Numbered from the stretch's first letter, positions 1 to 9,832 are shown. The stretch: 64,000 nt of DNA from Lachnospiraceae bacterium (GCA_022790615.1 JAAVXK010000012.1:1-64000); one strand, 5' to 3'. The notes: generated by a model not told the origin, from the sequence alone. Numbers and translations: made by a program.

Positions 1-57
1 AATGTCGCTTGCGACATTCTCCGCGCCGAGTGCGTGTTGCGAATGCAACTAACTACA
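1..57 (-). repeat. Right end of a hairpin repeat element, inverted copy of 38672..38728
   Basis: 57 bp match the reverse complement of 38672..38728 with one mismatch (t at 31); contains AATGTCGC-tt-GCGACATT and GTTGC-gaat-GCAAC. Confidence 0.9.
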
Positions 58-333
58 GTTGCTATAGTTTAAGTTATGTGGCGTAAACTTCCTCTTGAAA
101 TTCTTTATAATCCTATATCTTAATTGCCCGCTTACATTATGTATGAGTAATCAAACAATATCGGTGAGCCTGTACTACAATAACCTGCATATATGCAAGT
201 TAAAATAATGGTATAAAAATATACAATTATATATAGATACAGGCAGATAAATGTATACAAACCTAAACTATGCAGATTCTGCATGCAAAGTTTGGGGGTA
301 CAGGTTTATCCGGAAAAATACGGAGGATTATGG

Positions 334-534
334 ATGATTGATTACTCGCCTTTCTGGGCAATGCTTGCCTCAAGAAAAATAAGTACATATGATTTGGAAT
401 ATACTTATAATTTCAATCCGGCAGAAATTTCGCGTCTTAAGCACAATCATAATTATACACTGTTGAGTATTGAACGTTATTGTAGATTGTTCCAATGTGA
501 CCTGACTGATATAGTCACCTTTACAGATGATTAA
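334..534 (+). CDS. Small Cro/C1-type helix-turn-helix protein (internal start MIDYSPFW chosen)
   Basis: Sequence MIDYSPFWAMLASRKISTYDLEYTYNFNPAEISRLKHNHNYTLLSIERYCRLFQCDLTDIVTF resembles short HTH regulators. Confidence 0.7.
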   Translation: MIDYSPFWAMLASRKISTYDLEYTYNFNPAEISRLKHNHNYTLLSIERYCRLFQCDLTDIVTFTDD

Positions 535-670
535 GAAAGAATAGCTATGTGAGTTGTGTAATTGTGTAAATGGATAATACAATATGGGTTTTGGTATATT
601 GAAAATGGGCTGGATTATCATATCCGGCCCATTTAATATATGAAGTATGAATATTTAACTGACAATTCTT

Positions 671-2386
671 CTATTTTTTTAATTCAAACTGTCCAACAAG
701 CTGGTCTAACATTGCGGCCTGTGCGGATAACTGTTCGCTCGTTGCCGATGCTTCTTCAGCGGTTGCGGCGTTGCTTTCAACGACGCCGGAAATCTTGTTG
801 ATACCTATTTCGGCCTGCCGCATTGCTGTGGCCTGGTCCTCCATTATAATCTTCAGGTTTTTGGAGAAGTCAGCGATCTGTTTGATTCCGTCTACTACAG
901 ACTCAATTGCGCTCGACGCATGTTCGGCAACGCTGTTTCCTTTGGAAACTTCGCAGATGGAAGCCTCAATCAATTCCCTTGTATCTATAGCGGCCTGTGC
1001 GCTTTGGTCCGCCAAATCCCGAATCTGGTCTGCGACAACTGCGAATCCGCGCCCGGACTCGCCTGCGCGGGCGGCCTCTATTGAGGCGTTAAGAGACAGG
1101 AGATTCGTCTGTGCCGCAATGGACTCAATTTCAGAAATAATATCTCCGATTTTTGTGGATGCGTCGTTGATGCGCTCCATGGCGTTCATCATGGTATCCA
1201 TTTCCTGACGGCTCTGTTCCGCCCTGTCGGCGTATTCTTTTGATTTGATATAGGAATCATCCGCATCCTGCGCGCTCTTTTCCATTGTCGCAGTAATATC
1301 GGAAATAGCTGTATGTAATGCTGATACCGCATGCGCCTGGTCTGTGGCGCCTTCCGCAAGGCATTGCGCGGCATTTGCTAATTCATTAGAACCGGCGGAT
1401 ACCTGGTTTGACGCATTGCCGATAGATAAGAGGGTCTCTGTCATCTGGTCCCTTAATCCGCGCATGGATTCGTATAGTTTTTGAAAGTCGCCGGTATATC
1501 GTTCTGAGACTTTTGACCTTACGGTATAGTTTCCTTTGGCCATTTCTCCCAGCACTTCACCAATGTCAAATATAATTGTATCGAGATTATCGGCCATTTC
1601 CCGTGCGTCTTTTTCCATCAGCTCGACTTCATCCCCGGTTTCTATAAGCGGAAATGGTGAAACGAGGTCGCCCGCTGCAAATGTTTTCAGGCGCTCTCCC
1701 AATTTTTTCAAAGGAACGGCGATACTCTTTGCTATCTTTCGCCCAATTTTTGTGGATATTGTCATTGCTATTGCGATGATGACCAGAATTGCCGCTACAA
1801 GAATCCATTCAATAATTGCAATTGTCCTGGCAATACTATTACCTTCGCTTACCTTTACGTTCAACAGTTCTTCCAATTTGTCATAAATGCTGTTATAGGC
1901 GTCCGTTAATTCAGTAAGAGCCAGTTCCTGAGCCTGAACGCAAAGCTCGCGGTCCGTTGTGGCTCCTAATTCCATTATCTTGTCGTCAAGCGCCCAATAG
2001 CTGTCGAGCTCAGACTTGATTGCATCATAAGTTGCCCTTCCGTCAGATGAAACAATTGTGTCTTCAACTTGTGAAAAATACTCGTCAAATAAGTTTCTAC
2101 TTTCATCGTGATGCTGTTTTACTGTATGAATGGCGTCTTCATTATCATATCCGATTGCAGCCCGGAGCGACGACCGGATATCGGCAAATGTAAACATTGT
2201 TTTTCCGATATCTCCCTGTGCAAAACCGAAATTCTGCAGGGCGTAAGAATATCGGAACGATATGATAATCAGTGCGATTACTCCGAGAATTGCCGCCGCT
2301 GCCGTAATGGTTGATACCTTGAAAATAGATGCTGTTAATTTTTTTTCAATACCTTCCTGTTTGTTCTGTTTTTGTTGTTTGCTCAT
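671..2386 (-). CDS. Methyl-accepting chemotaxis protein
   Basis: Two TM segments, HAMP-like region, signalling hairpin IESIAAQTNLLSLNASIEAARAGESGRGFAVVADQIRDLADQSA. Confidence 0.95.
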   Translation of the reverse strand: MSKQQKQNKQEGIEKKLTASIFKVSTITAAAAILGVIALIIISFRYSYALQNFGFAQGDIGKTMFTFADIRSSLRAAIGYDNEDAIHTVKQHHDESRNLFDEYFSQVEDTIVSSDGRATYDAIKSELDSYWALDDKIMELGATTDRELCVQAQELALTELTDAYNSIYDKLEELLNVKVSEGNSIARTIAIIEWILVAAILVIIAIAMTISTKIGRKIAKSIAVPLKKLGERLKTFAAGDLVSPFPLIETGDEVELMEKDAREMADNLDTIIFDIGEVLGEMAKGNYTVRSKVSERYTGDFQKLYESMRGLRDQMTETLLSIGNASNQVSAGSNELANAAQCLAEGATDQAHAVSALHTAISDITATMEKSAQDADDSYIKSKEYADRAEQSRQEMDTMMNAMERINDASTKIGDIISEIESIAAQTNLLSLNASIEAARAGESGRGFAVVADQIRDLADQSAQAAIDTRELIEASICEVSKGNSVAEHASSAIESVVDGIKQIADFSKNLKIIMEDQATAMRQAEIGINKISGVVESNAATAEEASATSEQLSAQAAMLDQLVGQFELKK

Positions 2387-2593
2387 TAATAAACCTCCCC
2401 GTCTGCTACATGATAATTACGTATATAGTTAGTGATTACATATCGCCGACCGCGCCAGGCACGGCCGTTTTGAGGCGTCTATATCATCGTGAGTATGCGC
2501 GCAGATGCAGCCGTTCAGAAGTCTCTATATTTTCGTGCGGGTGCATATCCCCCCGAGGGGGTGTATTCGGCAATTAGTAATCAATGGAATATA

Positions 2594-2623
2594 TAGTATA
2601 ATTATCTATAAATAATTATACTA
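2594..2623. repeat. 12-bp perfect inverted repeat, 6-nt spacer
   Basis: TAGTATAATTAT-ctataa-ATAATTATACTA. Confidence 0.85.
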
Positions 2624-2669
2624 CGTTTGCCTGTGATGTCAATATTTCCATGCCAAATTCAGGGCGGCG

Positions 2670-2698
2670 TTGACTTGCGCGTATGCTGGTTGTATAAT
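2670..2698 (+). promoter_or_regulatory. Sigma-70-type promoter
   Basis: TTGACT-17 nt-TATAAT upstream of the 2725 ORF. Confidence 0.65.
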
Positions 2699-2724
2699 AA
2701 AAAACACATTCTTTTCGAAAGGCG

Positions 2725-3390
2725 GTGTGGATTGAGTTGGAGTGTGGAGAGATACGTGACAGGTCTGTATATATAATGATTTCAAGAACCCAGACAAAGT
2801 TTGCCAGGTGTATCAGAAGGATAGGCAGGCAGCAGTATAACCATGCTTCGGTAAGTCTTGACGATAACCTTGGCGCAGTGTATTCTTTTTCAAGGCCACA
2901 GCATAATGCGGTATTTCTCGGAAGACTTGTTAGGGAATCGCTTGAGAGATATACTCTTGGCAGGAATGCCGAGGTGCCGGTAGTCGTATTCCGGGTACCG
3001 GTTACGGAGAAGGAATATTTACAAATAGCGGCGATTATTGAAAAGATGTTAGATAATACCGACTATATGTATAATCTGTTTTCGGTTCTTACATATCCGG
3101 TTACAAAGGGATTTGCCACATATAAAGCATTTACATGTATAGAGTTTGTCGCATATGTAATGGGTAAGATTGGGTATCTGCAGGAAAAACCATACTGGAG
3201 TTATAAGCCTGACGACCTGCTGACTGAACTTGATGAAAAGATTGTTTACAGGGGAGACATCAGAAAACGCATGTCTGACGAGTATTCGGGTCCGGATTAC
3301 TTTGCGCCGTTTACATGGGATTATATGGTCAAGAGCATTGTGACGATGTGCAGGCTGATAGCCCGTACATGCATTAGAAGGTATCATTAA
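2725..3390 (+). CDS. Permuted papain-like/NlpC-P60-superfamily hydrolase-like protein (GTG start)
   Basis: SVYIMISRTQTKFARCIRRIGRQQYNHASVSLD and later TCIEFVAYVMGKIG: His near the N-terminus, Cys further on. Confidence 0.5.
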   Translation: MWIELECGEIRDRSVYIMISRTQTKFARCIRRIGRQQYNHASVSLDDNLGAVYSFSRPQHNAVFLGRLVRESLERYTLGRNAEVPVVVFRVPVTEKEYLQIAAIIEKMLDNTDYMYNLFSVLTYPVTKGFATYKAFTCIEFVAYVMGKIGYLQEKPYWSYKPDDLLTELDEKIVYRGDIRKRMSDEYSGPDYFAPFTWDYMVKSIVTMCRLIARTCIRRYH

Positions 3391-3425
3391 TCAGTGGAGT
3401 AAAAAACAGAATCAGTGAAATCGGA

Positions 3426-4274
3426 GTGGGGCAAATGATAGAGATTACCGGACTGACAGCGGTATCGGATGAGAAATGTATTCTTGATAATATTGATATT
3501 CATATAAAAAAGGGGGATTTTGCAGTGATTTTTTCCCCCGAGACTGAGACGGGACATACCCTTATACATTGTATTATGGGATATAACAGAGACTACAAGG
3601 GTAGTGTGAAGGTAAACTGCGACATGCGAGATGTTAGATATATACCGGACGATATACTGTGGGATGAATATTCTACAGCAGGCGAATACATGCTTATGGT
3701 TGCCGGTGCTTCCGGTAATTATGATATAAAGATGCAGGAAATGTTATGCGGAAAGTTTAATGTACATATGGATGAAAAGCTTCTTGAGATGACGTTTGAG
3801 GACAATAAGCTTGTGCAGATTATAGCGGCGTTATGTTCAAAGCCGGAGCTTTTGATTCTTAACATGCCGCAAAATTTTCTGGGCGGGGCTGTCAAGGCAG
3901 ATATATACGGCCTGCTAAAAGATTTCCATGGTATGGATTCTGCAATTGTGGTTGTATGTGATTCGTATGAGGAACTTAAGACATACTGCGGCAGATATAT
4001 ATATATAAAGGACGGCGGCGTAAAAGCTGACGGTTATGTCGCGGACGGGGATATGAGAAAACGCGTTATAACGGTCGGGGGAAACAAATCAGAAGCTTTC
4101 ATGAATGCGCTTGGTCCTTTTTTGGGCGCAAAGAACGGACGTTCCTCGTATCTGTATGATTACGAAATTAGACGTATTCCGCATATACTGGGCAGACTGG
4201 AGTGCGACGATTACCTTATAGAAGAAATGACGCTTGAGGAAGAGATTAATTCCGACTTTTCAAGATGGGAGTAA
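3426..4274 (+). CDS. ABC transporter ATP-binding-like protein with degenerate catalytic motifs
   Basis: ABC NBD-like layout (MIEITGLTAVSDEKCILDNIDIHIKKGDFAVIF; PELLILNMP; IYIKDGGV), but Walker A reads SPETETGHT. Confidence 0.75.
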   Translation: MGQMIEITGLTAVSDEKCILDNIDIHIKKGDFAVIFSPETETGHTLIHCIMGYNRDYKGSVKVNCDMRDVRYIPDDILWDEYSTAGEYMLMVAGASGNYDIKMQEMLCGKFNVHMDEKLLEMTFEDNKLVQIIAALCSKPELLILNMPQNFLGGAVKADIYGLLKDFHGMDSAIVVVCDSYEELKTYCGRYIYIKDGGVKADGYVADGDMRKRVITVGGNKSEAFMNALGPFLGAKNGRSSYLYDYEIRRIPHILGRLECDDYLIEEMTLEEEINSDFSRWE

Positions 4275-5155
4275 GTATGGGATATTTATTGAGACGTGAG
4301 ATGAGATACAAAAGAGGGGATATAGTCAGGGATGTGCTTATGCGTCTTGCGGCGCCCATGTTCTGTATGCTTGCCTGTATGTTTGCTTCTGAAGCGCTCA
4401 AAGTCTTCGGGGGATACATATATATGCTGCCGGAACCCGCATACAGACTGCTTGGGCTTGAAAAAGAGCTGTATTATAACTATTGGTTTTATATAAAGAT
4501 TATTATTATGTTTTCCAATGCATATATTATTTGGAATATGTGCAATGACGTATTTTACGACCTTGCCAGAGATGAAAAGAACGGTTCTTTGTTTTTTATG
4601 TGTAATCAGCTGTACAAAAGAAAGCAGATTATTATTTCAAAATATATAGCGTCGGCCGTCTCTTTTGTTATGTCATACGTACTTTGGTTTGCCGGCATGA
4701 TGCTTATGGGTTTTGCCGCCGGCATGAAATTGGGCGGTATTGGCGAACATATAAAGCAAATGCTTCCAATGCTTTATGGGGGAATTATAACCGGATTTAT
4801 ATTTTTGTCGTTTACATATGTATATGCTATATATAAAAGGAGAAAAGATGAAAATCAGGCTTCGGTGTTTGTAAACTGTATTATTTTCGGTACGCTAACA
4901 GCCGGCAATTTGTATAAGGTAAGAGATGTCCTTTTTTGGATGATGGATTATTTTAAAAAGCCGCATCCGGGCCTTTCGGCCAAACTTGCATTCCTTGACG
5001 GGCTCAAATGGGTTTCGCCTCTGTCATGGATGAATCCGTTTTCCGTGCATGATAGGAAGGAATGGCTTGTAATGACGTCTGCCGCACTCGTTATATCGTG
5101 CCTTTCCGTTGCCGCCGCCGTGCTTCTCTATGAAAAGAGGACGCTTGATTACTGA
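4265..5155 (+). CDS. ABC-2-type membrane permease-like protein
   Basis: Multiple hydrophobic segments; overlaps the preceding NBD-like gene by 10 nt. Confidence 0.7.
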   Translation: MGVSMGYLLRREMRYKRGDIVRDVLMRLAAPMFCMLACMFASEALKVFGGYIYMLPEPAYRLLGLEKELYYNYWFYIKIIIMFSNAYIIWNMCNDVFYDLARDEKNGSLFFMCNQLYKRKQIIISKYIASAVSFVMSYVLWFAGMMLMGFAAGMKLGGIGEHIKQMLPMLYGGIITGFIFLSFTYVYAIYKRRKDENQASVFVNCIIFGTLTAGNLYKVRDVLFWMMDYFKKPHPGLSAKLAFLDGLKWVSPLSWMNPFSVHDRKEWLVMTSAALVISCLSVAAAVLLYEKRTLDY

Positions 5156-5270
5156 AATAATGAGCATGAAACGCTAACAGCTTAAGCAGCAAGATGGGTA
5201 ATTCCTTACTGGCTGTAAGGGGTATTAACCTTAAATATATTGTAGTAGAAGGGAATATAAGGCAGGAACT

Positions 5271-6728
5271 ATGTGTAATAATATTGATTCGAATAAAATA
5301 GATTTGAATTCCGAGCCGCCGTTGGACGAGCCTGCAAGGCAGTTTTATTTTATGGAGAAATGCCGGGGGTATGTAAGCGGACTAAAAGAGAGGCTTGGAC
5401 GGAGTCCGTCGTTTTTTATCCAGACGTTCGGCTGTCAGATGAATTTCCATGATTCCGAAAAAATAGTAGCAATACTTGAAAGAATAGGGTTCGTGGAGGC
5501 TGAGGGCGAGAACGCCGATTTTGTGCTGTACAATACCTGTACCGTGCGTGAGAATGCCAACGAGAGGGTGTATGGGCGTCTCGGACAGCTAAAGCGGGTT
5601 AAAAAAAATAATCCTGAAATGATAATCGGAATATGCGGCTGTATGATGCAGGAGGAGCATGTCATAGAAAAGATAAGGAAGTCGTACAAGTTTGTTGACA
5701 TTGTGTTCGGCACACATAATATATTTAAGTTTGCCGAGCTTTTGTATGCAAGGCTTCGGTCCGGGGAGCAGATTATTGATATATGGAAAGAAGCGGACAG
5801 GATTGTTGAGGAGCTCCCTGTTGACAGAAAGTATGATTTCAAATGCGGGGTTAATATTATGTATGGCTGCAATAACTTCTGCAGTTACTGTATAGTGCCA
5901 TATGTGAGGGGCAGGGAGAGAAGCCGGACGCCGGACGACATCATAAGCGAGATACGGCGGCTTGTGGACGACGGCGTAATAGAGATTATGCTTCTTGGGC
6001 AGAATGTCAATTCCTATGGTAAGAATCTTGATACGGAAATTACATTTGCTAAGCTGTTGAAAGAGATTGAGAAGATAGACGGATTGGAGAGAATTCGTTT
6101 TATGACGTCGCATCCCAAGGACTTGTCGGACGAGTTAATTGAAGTCATGGCGGCGTCAAAGAAAATATGCCGGCATATCCATCTGCCGCTCCAGTCGGGC
6201 AGCAGCCGTATACTGAAAAAGATGAACAGACGCTACACGAAAGAGCAGTATCTGGAGCTGGTCGATAAGATAAAGAAAGCGATGCCCGACATTTCGATAA
6301 CGACTGACTTGATTGTGGGCTTTCCCGGAGAAACCGACGAGGACGTGGACGAGACGATTGACGTTGTAAAAAAAGTCGGTTATGACAGCGCGTTTACGTT
6401 CCAGTATTCAAGGAGGACGGGAACGCCGGCAGCTTCGATGGAAAACCAGGTTCCGAAAGAAGCTGTTACGCGTAACTTTGACAGGCTGTTAAAGACTGTG
6501 CAGGAAGTTGCGGCAAAACGCACGGCGCGTTTTGAGGGACAGACAATGTCCGTGCTTGTCGAGGAGGTTGACAGCCATGAGGAAGGAATGCTGACCGGAA
6601 GGCTTGGCAATAATACGGTTGTACACTTTGACGGCGGCAGGGATTTGATAGGAAGTATAGTTGATGTCCGGCTTGACGAGTGCAGGGGATTCTATTATAT
6701 TGGCAGACAGGTAAATATTAATAAATGA
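5271..6728 (+). CDS. miaB: tRNA-2-methylthio-N6-dimethylallyladenosine synthase
   Basis: FGCQMNFHDSEKI, radical SAM GCNNFCSYCIVPYVRGRERSR, C-terminal TRAM-like region. Confidence 0.95.
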   Translation: MCNNIDSNKIDLNSEPPLDEPARQFYFMEKCRGYVSGLKERLGRSPSFFIQTFGCQMNFHDSEKIVAILERIGFVEAEGENADFVLYNTCTVRENANERVYGRLGQLKRVKKNNPEMIIGICGCMMQEEHVIEKIRKSYKFVDIVFGTHNIFKFAELLYARLRSGEQIIDIWKEADRIVEELPVDRKYDFKCGVNIMYGCNNFCSYCIVPYVRGRERSRTPDDIISEIRRLVDDGVIEIMLLGQNVNSYGKNLDTEITFAKLLKEIEKIDGLERIRFMTSHPKDLSDELIEVMAASKKICRHIHLPLQSGSSRILKKMNRRYTKEQYLELVDKIKKAMPDISITTDLIVGFPGETDEDVDETIDVVKKVGYDSAFTFQYSRRTGTPAASMENQVPKEAVTRNFDRLLKTVQEVAAKRTARFEGQTMSVLVEEVDSHEEGMLTGRLGNNTVVHFDGGRDLIGSIVDVRLDECRGFYYIGRQVNINK

Positions 6729-6870
6729 AGATATCAGTAAATAAGGATGTCAATAAAAGAAGATAGCAATAAAAGAAGAGATTAATTAAAGATGATTTCA
6801 ATAAATGAAGTTATCAATAAAAAAGATGTCAATAAAGAAGATAGCAATCAATAAAAAGGTCAGTAAAAGA
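6725..6870. repeat. Imperfect tandem array of about 16-bp units, approximate consensus GATRTCAATAAAAGAA
   Basis: About 8-9 consecutive degenerate units (gatgtcaataaaagaa, gatagcaataaaagaa, gatttcaataaatgaa, gatgtcaataaagaa and others). Confidence 0.75.
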
Positions 6871-6953
6871 AACTGTTTATCATTTAATATAAAATAAAAA
6901 TGTAAGTAAAGCTTGTGTATATAAGCGGATTGTATGATTGAGAGAGGTTTGTT

Positions 6954-8537
6954 ATGTCAGATTTAAAAAATGAAATTAGCAGGAGAAGAACATTTGCTAT
7001 TATATCGCATCCGGACGCGGGTAAGACGACGCTCACGGAGAAGTTCCTTTTATACGGAGGAGCCATCAACCTCGCGGGAAGCGTTAAGGGGCGCAAGGCT
7101 GCGAAGCATGCGGTTTCGGACTGGATGCAGATTGAGAAGGAGAGGGGTATCTCCGTCACCTCGTCCGTTATGCAGTTTGAGTATGACGATATGTGTATCA
7201 ATATACTGGACACTCCGGGGCATCAGGATTTCTCGGAGGATACCTACCGTACGCTTATGGCCGCAGATTCGGCAGTCATGGTTATAGACGGTTCCAAGGG
7301 TGTTGAGGCGCAGACAATCAAGCTTTTCAAAGTCTGTGTAATGAGAAAAATACCGATATTTACATTTATTAACAAAATGGACAGGGAGGCAAACGACCCG
7401 TTTGAACTGATTGATGAGATTGAGACGGTTCTCGGGATAAGGACTTGTCCGATAAATTGGCCGATAGGCTCCGGGAAGGCGTTTAAGGGGGTCTATGACA
7501 GGCAGAGCGGAATTATATCAAGATTCATACAGGGCGACAACGGCCACAGGACGGAGGCGGTCGAGACGGGCCTTGACGATACCGGACTTGACGAGCTTCT
7601 TTCGCCGCCGCTGCATGAAAAACTTCTGGAGGATATAGAACTCCTTGACGGGGCCAGTGATGAATTTGACCTCGAGAGGGTGCAGGGCGGTGAACTTTCG
7701 CCGGTATTTTTCGGCTCGGCGCTGACGAATTTCGGCGTGGAGACATTTCTGAAACATTTTCTTAAAATGACGACTACGCCGCTGCCGCGCAGCAGCGACG
7801 CCGGAATTATCAACCCGTTTGACGAGGACTTTTCGGCGTTTGTATTTAAGATTCAGGCGAATATGAATAAGGCGCACCGCGACAGAATCGCATTTATGAG
7901 AATATGCTCGGGCAGATTTGACGCGTCGAACGAGGTTTATCATGTTCAGGGCGGCAGGAAAATTAAGCTTACGCAGCCGCAGCAGATGATGGCGCAGGAG
8001 AGGAAACACGTAGAGGAGGCGTACGCGGGAGATATTATCGGTGTGTTCGACCCCGGCATATTCGCGATAGGGGACACGGTCTGCTCGCCGAAAAAGAAGT
8101 TCGCGTATGAGGGAATACCGACGTTTGCGCCGGAGCATTTCGCGAGAATCAGACAGGTTGATACGATGAAGCGCAAGCAGTTCATTAAGGGAATCGAACA
8201 GATTGCCCTCGAGGGAGCAGTTCAGATATTTCAGGAATATAATACAGGAATGGAAGAGATAATTGCCGGGGTTGTGGGCGTGCTTCAGTTTGACGTGCTC
8301 AAATTCCGCCTTGAGAACGAGTACGGCGTTGACATAAGGATGGAACAGCTTCCATATGAGCATATCAGATGGATAAAAAATGACGGCACCGACGTTTCCT
8401 CGCTTTCGGTAACTTCGGATACGAAGCGTATTAAGGACCTCAAAGGCCGCCCGCTGCTTTTGTTCACGCATCCGTGGAGTATTAAAACGGTGCTCGAGCG
8501 CAACGAAGGGCTTGAGCTGAGCGAGTTTGGGACTTGA
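6954..8537 (+). CDS. prfC: Peptide chain release factor 3
   Basis: HPDAGKTTLTEK, DTPGHQDFSEDTYRTL, NKMDREANDP. Confidence 0.96.
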   Translation: MSDLKNEISRRRTFAIISHPDAGKTTLTEKFLLYGGAINLAGSVKGRKAAKHAVSDWMQIEKERGISVTSSVMQFEYDDMCINILDTPGHQDFSEDTYRTLMAADSAVMVIDGSKGVEAQTIKLFKVCVMRKIPIFTFINKMDREANDPFELIDEIETVLGIRTCPINWPIGSGKAFKGVYDRQSGIISRFIQGDNGHRTEAVETGLDDTGLDELLSPPLHEKLLEDIELLDGASDEFDLERVQGGELSPVFFGSALTNFGVETFLKHFLKMTTTPLPRSSDAGIINPFDEDFSAFVFKIQANMNKAHRDRIAFMRICSGRFDASNEVYHVQGGRKIKLTQPQQMMAQERKHVEEAYAGDIIGVFDPGIFAIGDTVCSPKKKFAYEGIPTFAPEHFARIRQVDTMKRKQFIKGIEQIALEGAVQIFQEYNTGMEEIIAGVVGVLQFDVLKFRLENEYGVDIRMEQLPYEHIRWIKNDGTDVSSLSVTSDTKRIKDLKGRPLLLFTHPWSIKTVLERNEGLELSEFGT

Positions 8538-8574
8538 TTATCCTATTCATCGAAACATACGCTCGCGCTTATTT

Positions 8575-8626
8575 CACACGTAGCAGTACTAAGATTTTAC
8601 TGCGTAAAATCAAGTGCTGACGTGTT
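8575..8626. terminator. Long imperfect hairpin between prfC and the sugar kinase
   Basis: Core GATTTTAC-tgc-GTAAAATC, extended by ACACGT...ACGTGT and AGTACT/AGTGCT. Confidence 0.55.
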
Positions 8627-8713
8627 CAAATAGTGTTTTGCCGCTTATTTCAAACATGCTCTAAGAATAAGTATCAGGATTTTATAAAATAATCAGATTA
8701 GGAGAGTTAAGCT

Positions 8714-9748
8714 ATGGGAAAAAAAGTTGTTACGATGGGCGAGATTATGCTTCGTCTGTCCACGCCGGGGAACGAGAGGTTTATTCAGGCGGATGAATTT
8801 GATGTGTGCTATGGCGGAGGGGAGGCCAATGTGGCGGTATCGCTCGCGAATTATGGCTACGACGTAAAATATGTCACCGCGGTTCCCGACAACCCGATTG
8901 GGGAGTGTGCGGTCGCAGCGCTGAGAAAACATAATGTCGGATGCGAGTACATAGCCAGAAGCGGCGAGAGGCTTGGAATATATTATCTGGAGACGGGCTC
9001 GGCAATGCGGGCGAGCAACGTCGTGTATGACAGGGCGCACAGCTCCATAGCCACGGCAAAGCCTGAGGAATTTGATTTTGACGGCATATTTGAACAGGCG
9101 GAGTGGTTTCATTTTACGGGCATAACGCCCGCCATATCGGACAGCGCCATAGAGCTTACGAAGCATGCGCTTCGGGCGGCAAAGAAAGCGGGAGTGACGG
9201 TATCTGTAGACCTTAATTTCCGCAAGAAACTGTGGACGAGCGAGAAAGCAAAAAAGGTCATGACGGAACTTATGCAGTATGTTGACGTTTGTATAGGCAA
9301 CGAGGAAGACGCCGAGAAGGTTCTCGGCTTCAAAGCCGAATCAACGGATGTGACAAAGGGTGAGCTTAATCTTGCGGGATACGAGGAGATATTCAACCGC
9401 ATGGCGGATGCGTTTGGCTTCAAGTATATAGTAAGCTCGCTCAGACAGTCTTACTCTGCCTCCGACAACGGATGGTCGGCATGTATTATGGACGGGGCTA
9501 CGAGGGAGTTTTATCACTCTAAGACATATTCCGTGCATCCTATCGTTGACAGGGTAGGCGGCGGAGACTCGTTTGCGGCCGGAGTGATTTGCGGGCTTCT
9601 GGATGGAAAAGACATGAAGCAGGCGCTTGAATTCGGCGTTGCGGCGTCCGCGCTCAAGCATACAATTCCGGGAGACTTTAACCTTGTTACAAGAAATGAA
9701 GTGCAAAACCTTGCGGACGGGGACGGTTCAGGCCGTGTGCAGAGGTAG
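8714..9748 (+). CDS. kdgK: PfkB-family sugar kinase, probably 2-dehydro-3-deoxygluconokinase
   Basis: GEIMLRLSTPGNERF, DRVGGGDSFAAGVICGLL; adjacent to fructuronate reductase and uronate isomerase. Confidence 0.88.
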   Translation: MGKKVVTMGEIMLRLSTPGNERFIQADEFDVCYGGGEANVAVSLANYGYDVKYVTAVPDNPIGECAVAALRKHNVGCEYIARSGERLGIYYLETGSAMRASNVVYDRAHSSIATAKPEEFDFDGIFEQAEWFHFTGITPAISDSAIELTKHALRAAKKAGVTVSVDLNFRKKLWTSEKAKKVMTELMQYVDVCIGNEEDAEKVLGFKAESTDVTKGELNLAGYEEIFNRMADAFGFKYIVSSLRQSYSASDNGWSACIMDGATREFYHSKTYSVHPIVDRVGGGDSFAAGVICGLLDGKDMKQALEFGVAASALKHTIPGDFNLVTRNEVQNLADGDGSGRVQR

Positions 9749-9832
9749 AAATCAGGAAGGTCTTGGCAGAAGATATATTGAAGCAGTTTGTATAAACAAT
9801 ATTATATGTGATATCTATGTTTAAGTATTTAA

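Noticed and set aside
3426-4274. Calling the NBD-like gene a pseudogene
   Set aside because: Frame is open, start and stop positions fit the operon, and it overlaps the permease; better treated as a candidate pseudo-ATPase.
6725-6870. CRISPR array
   Set aside because: Units are about 16 bp, degenerate and contiguous with no spacers; no cas genes nearby.
7518-8471. 317-aa antisense ORF opposite prfC
   Set aside because: Arg/Leu-rich shadow of a strongly conserved gene.
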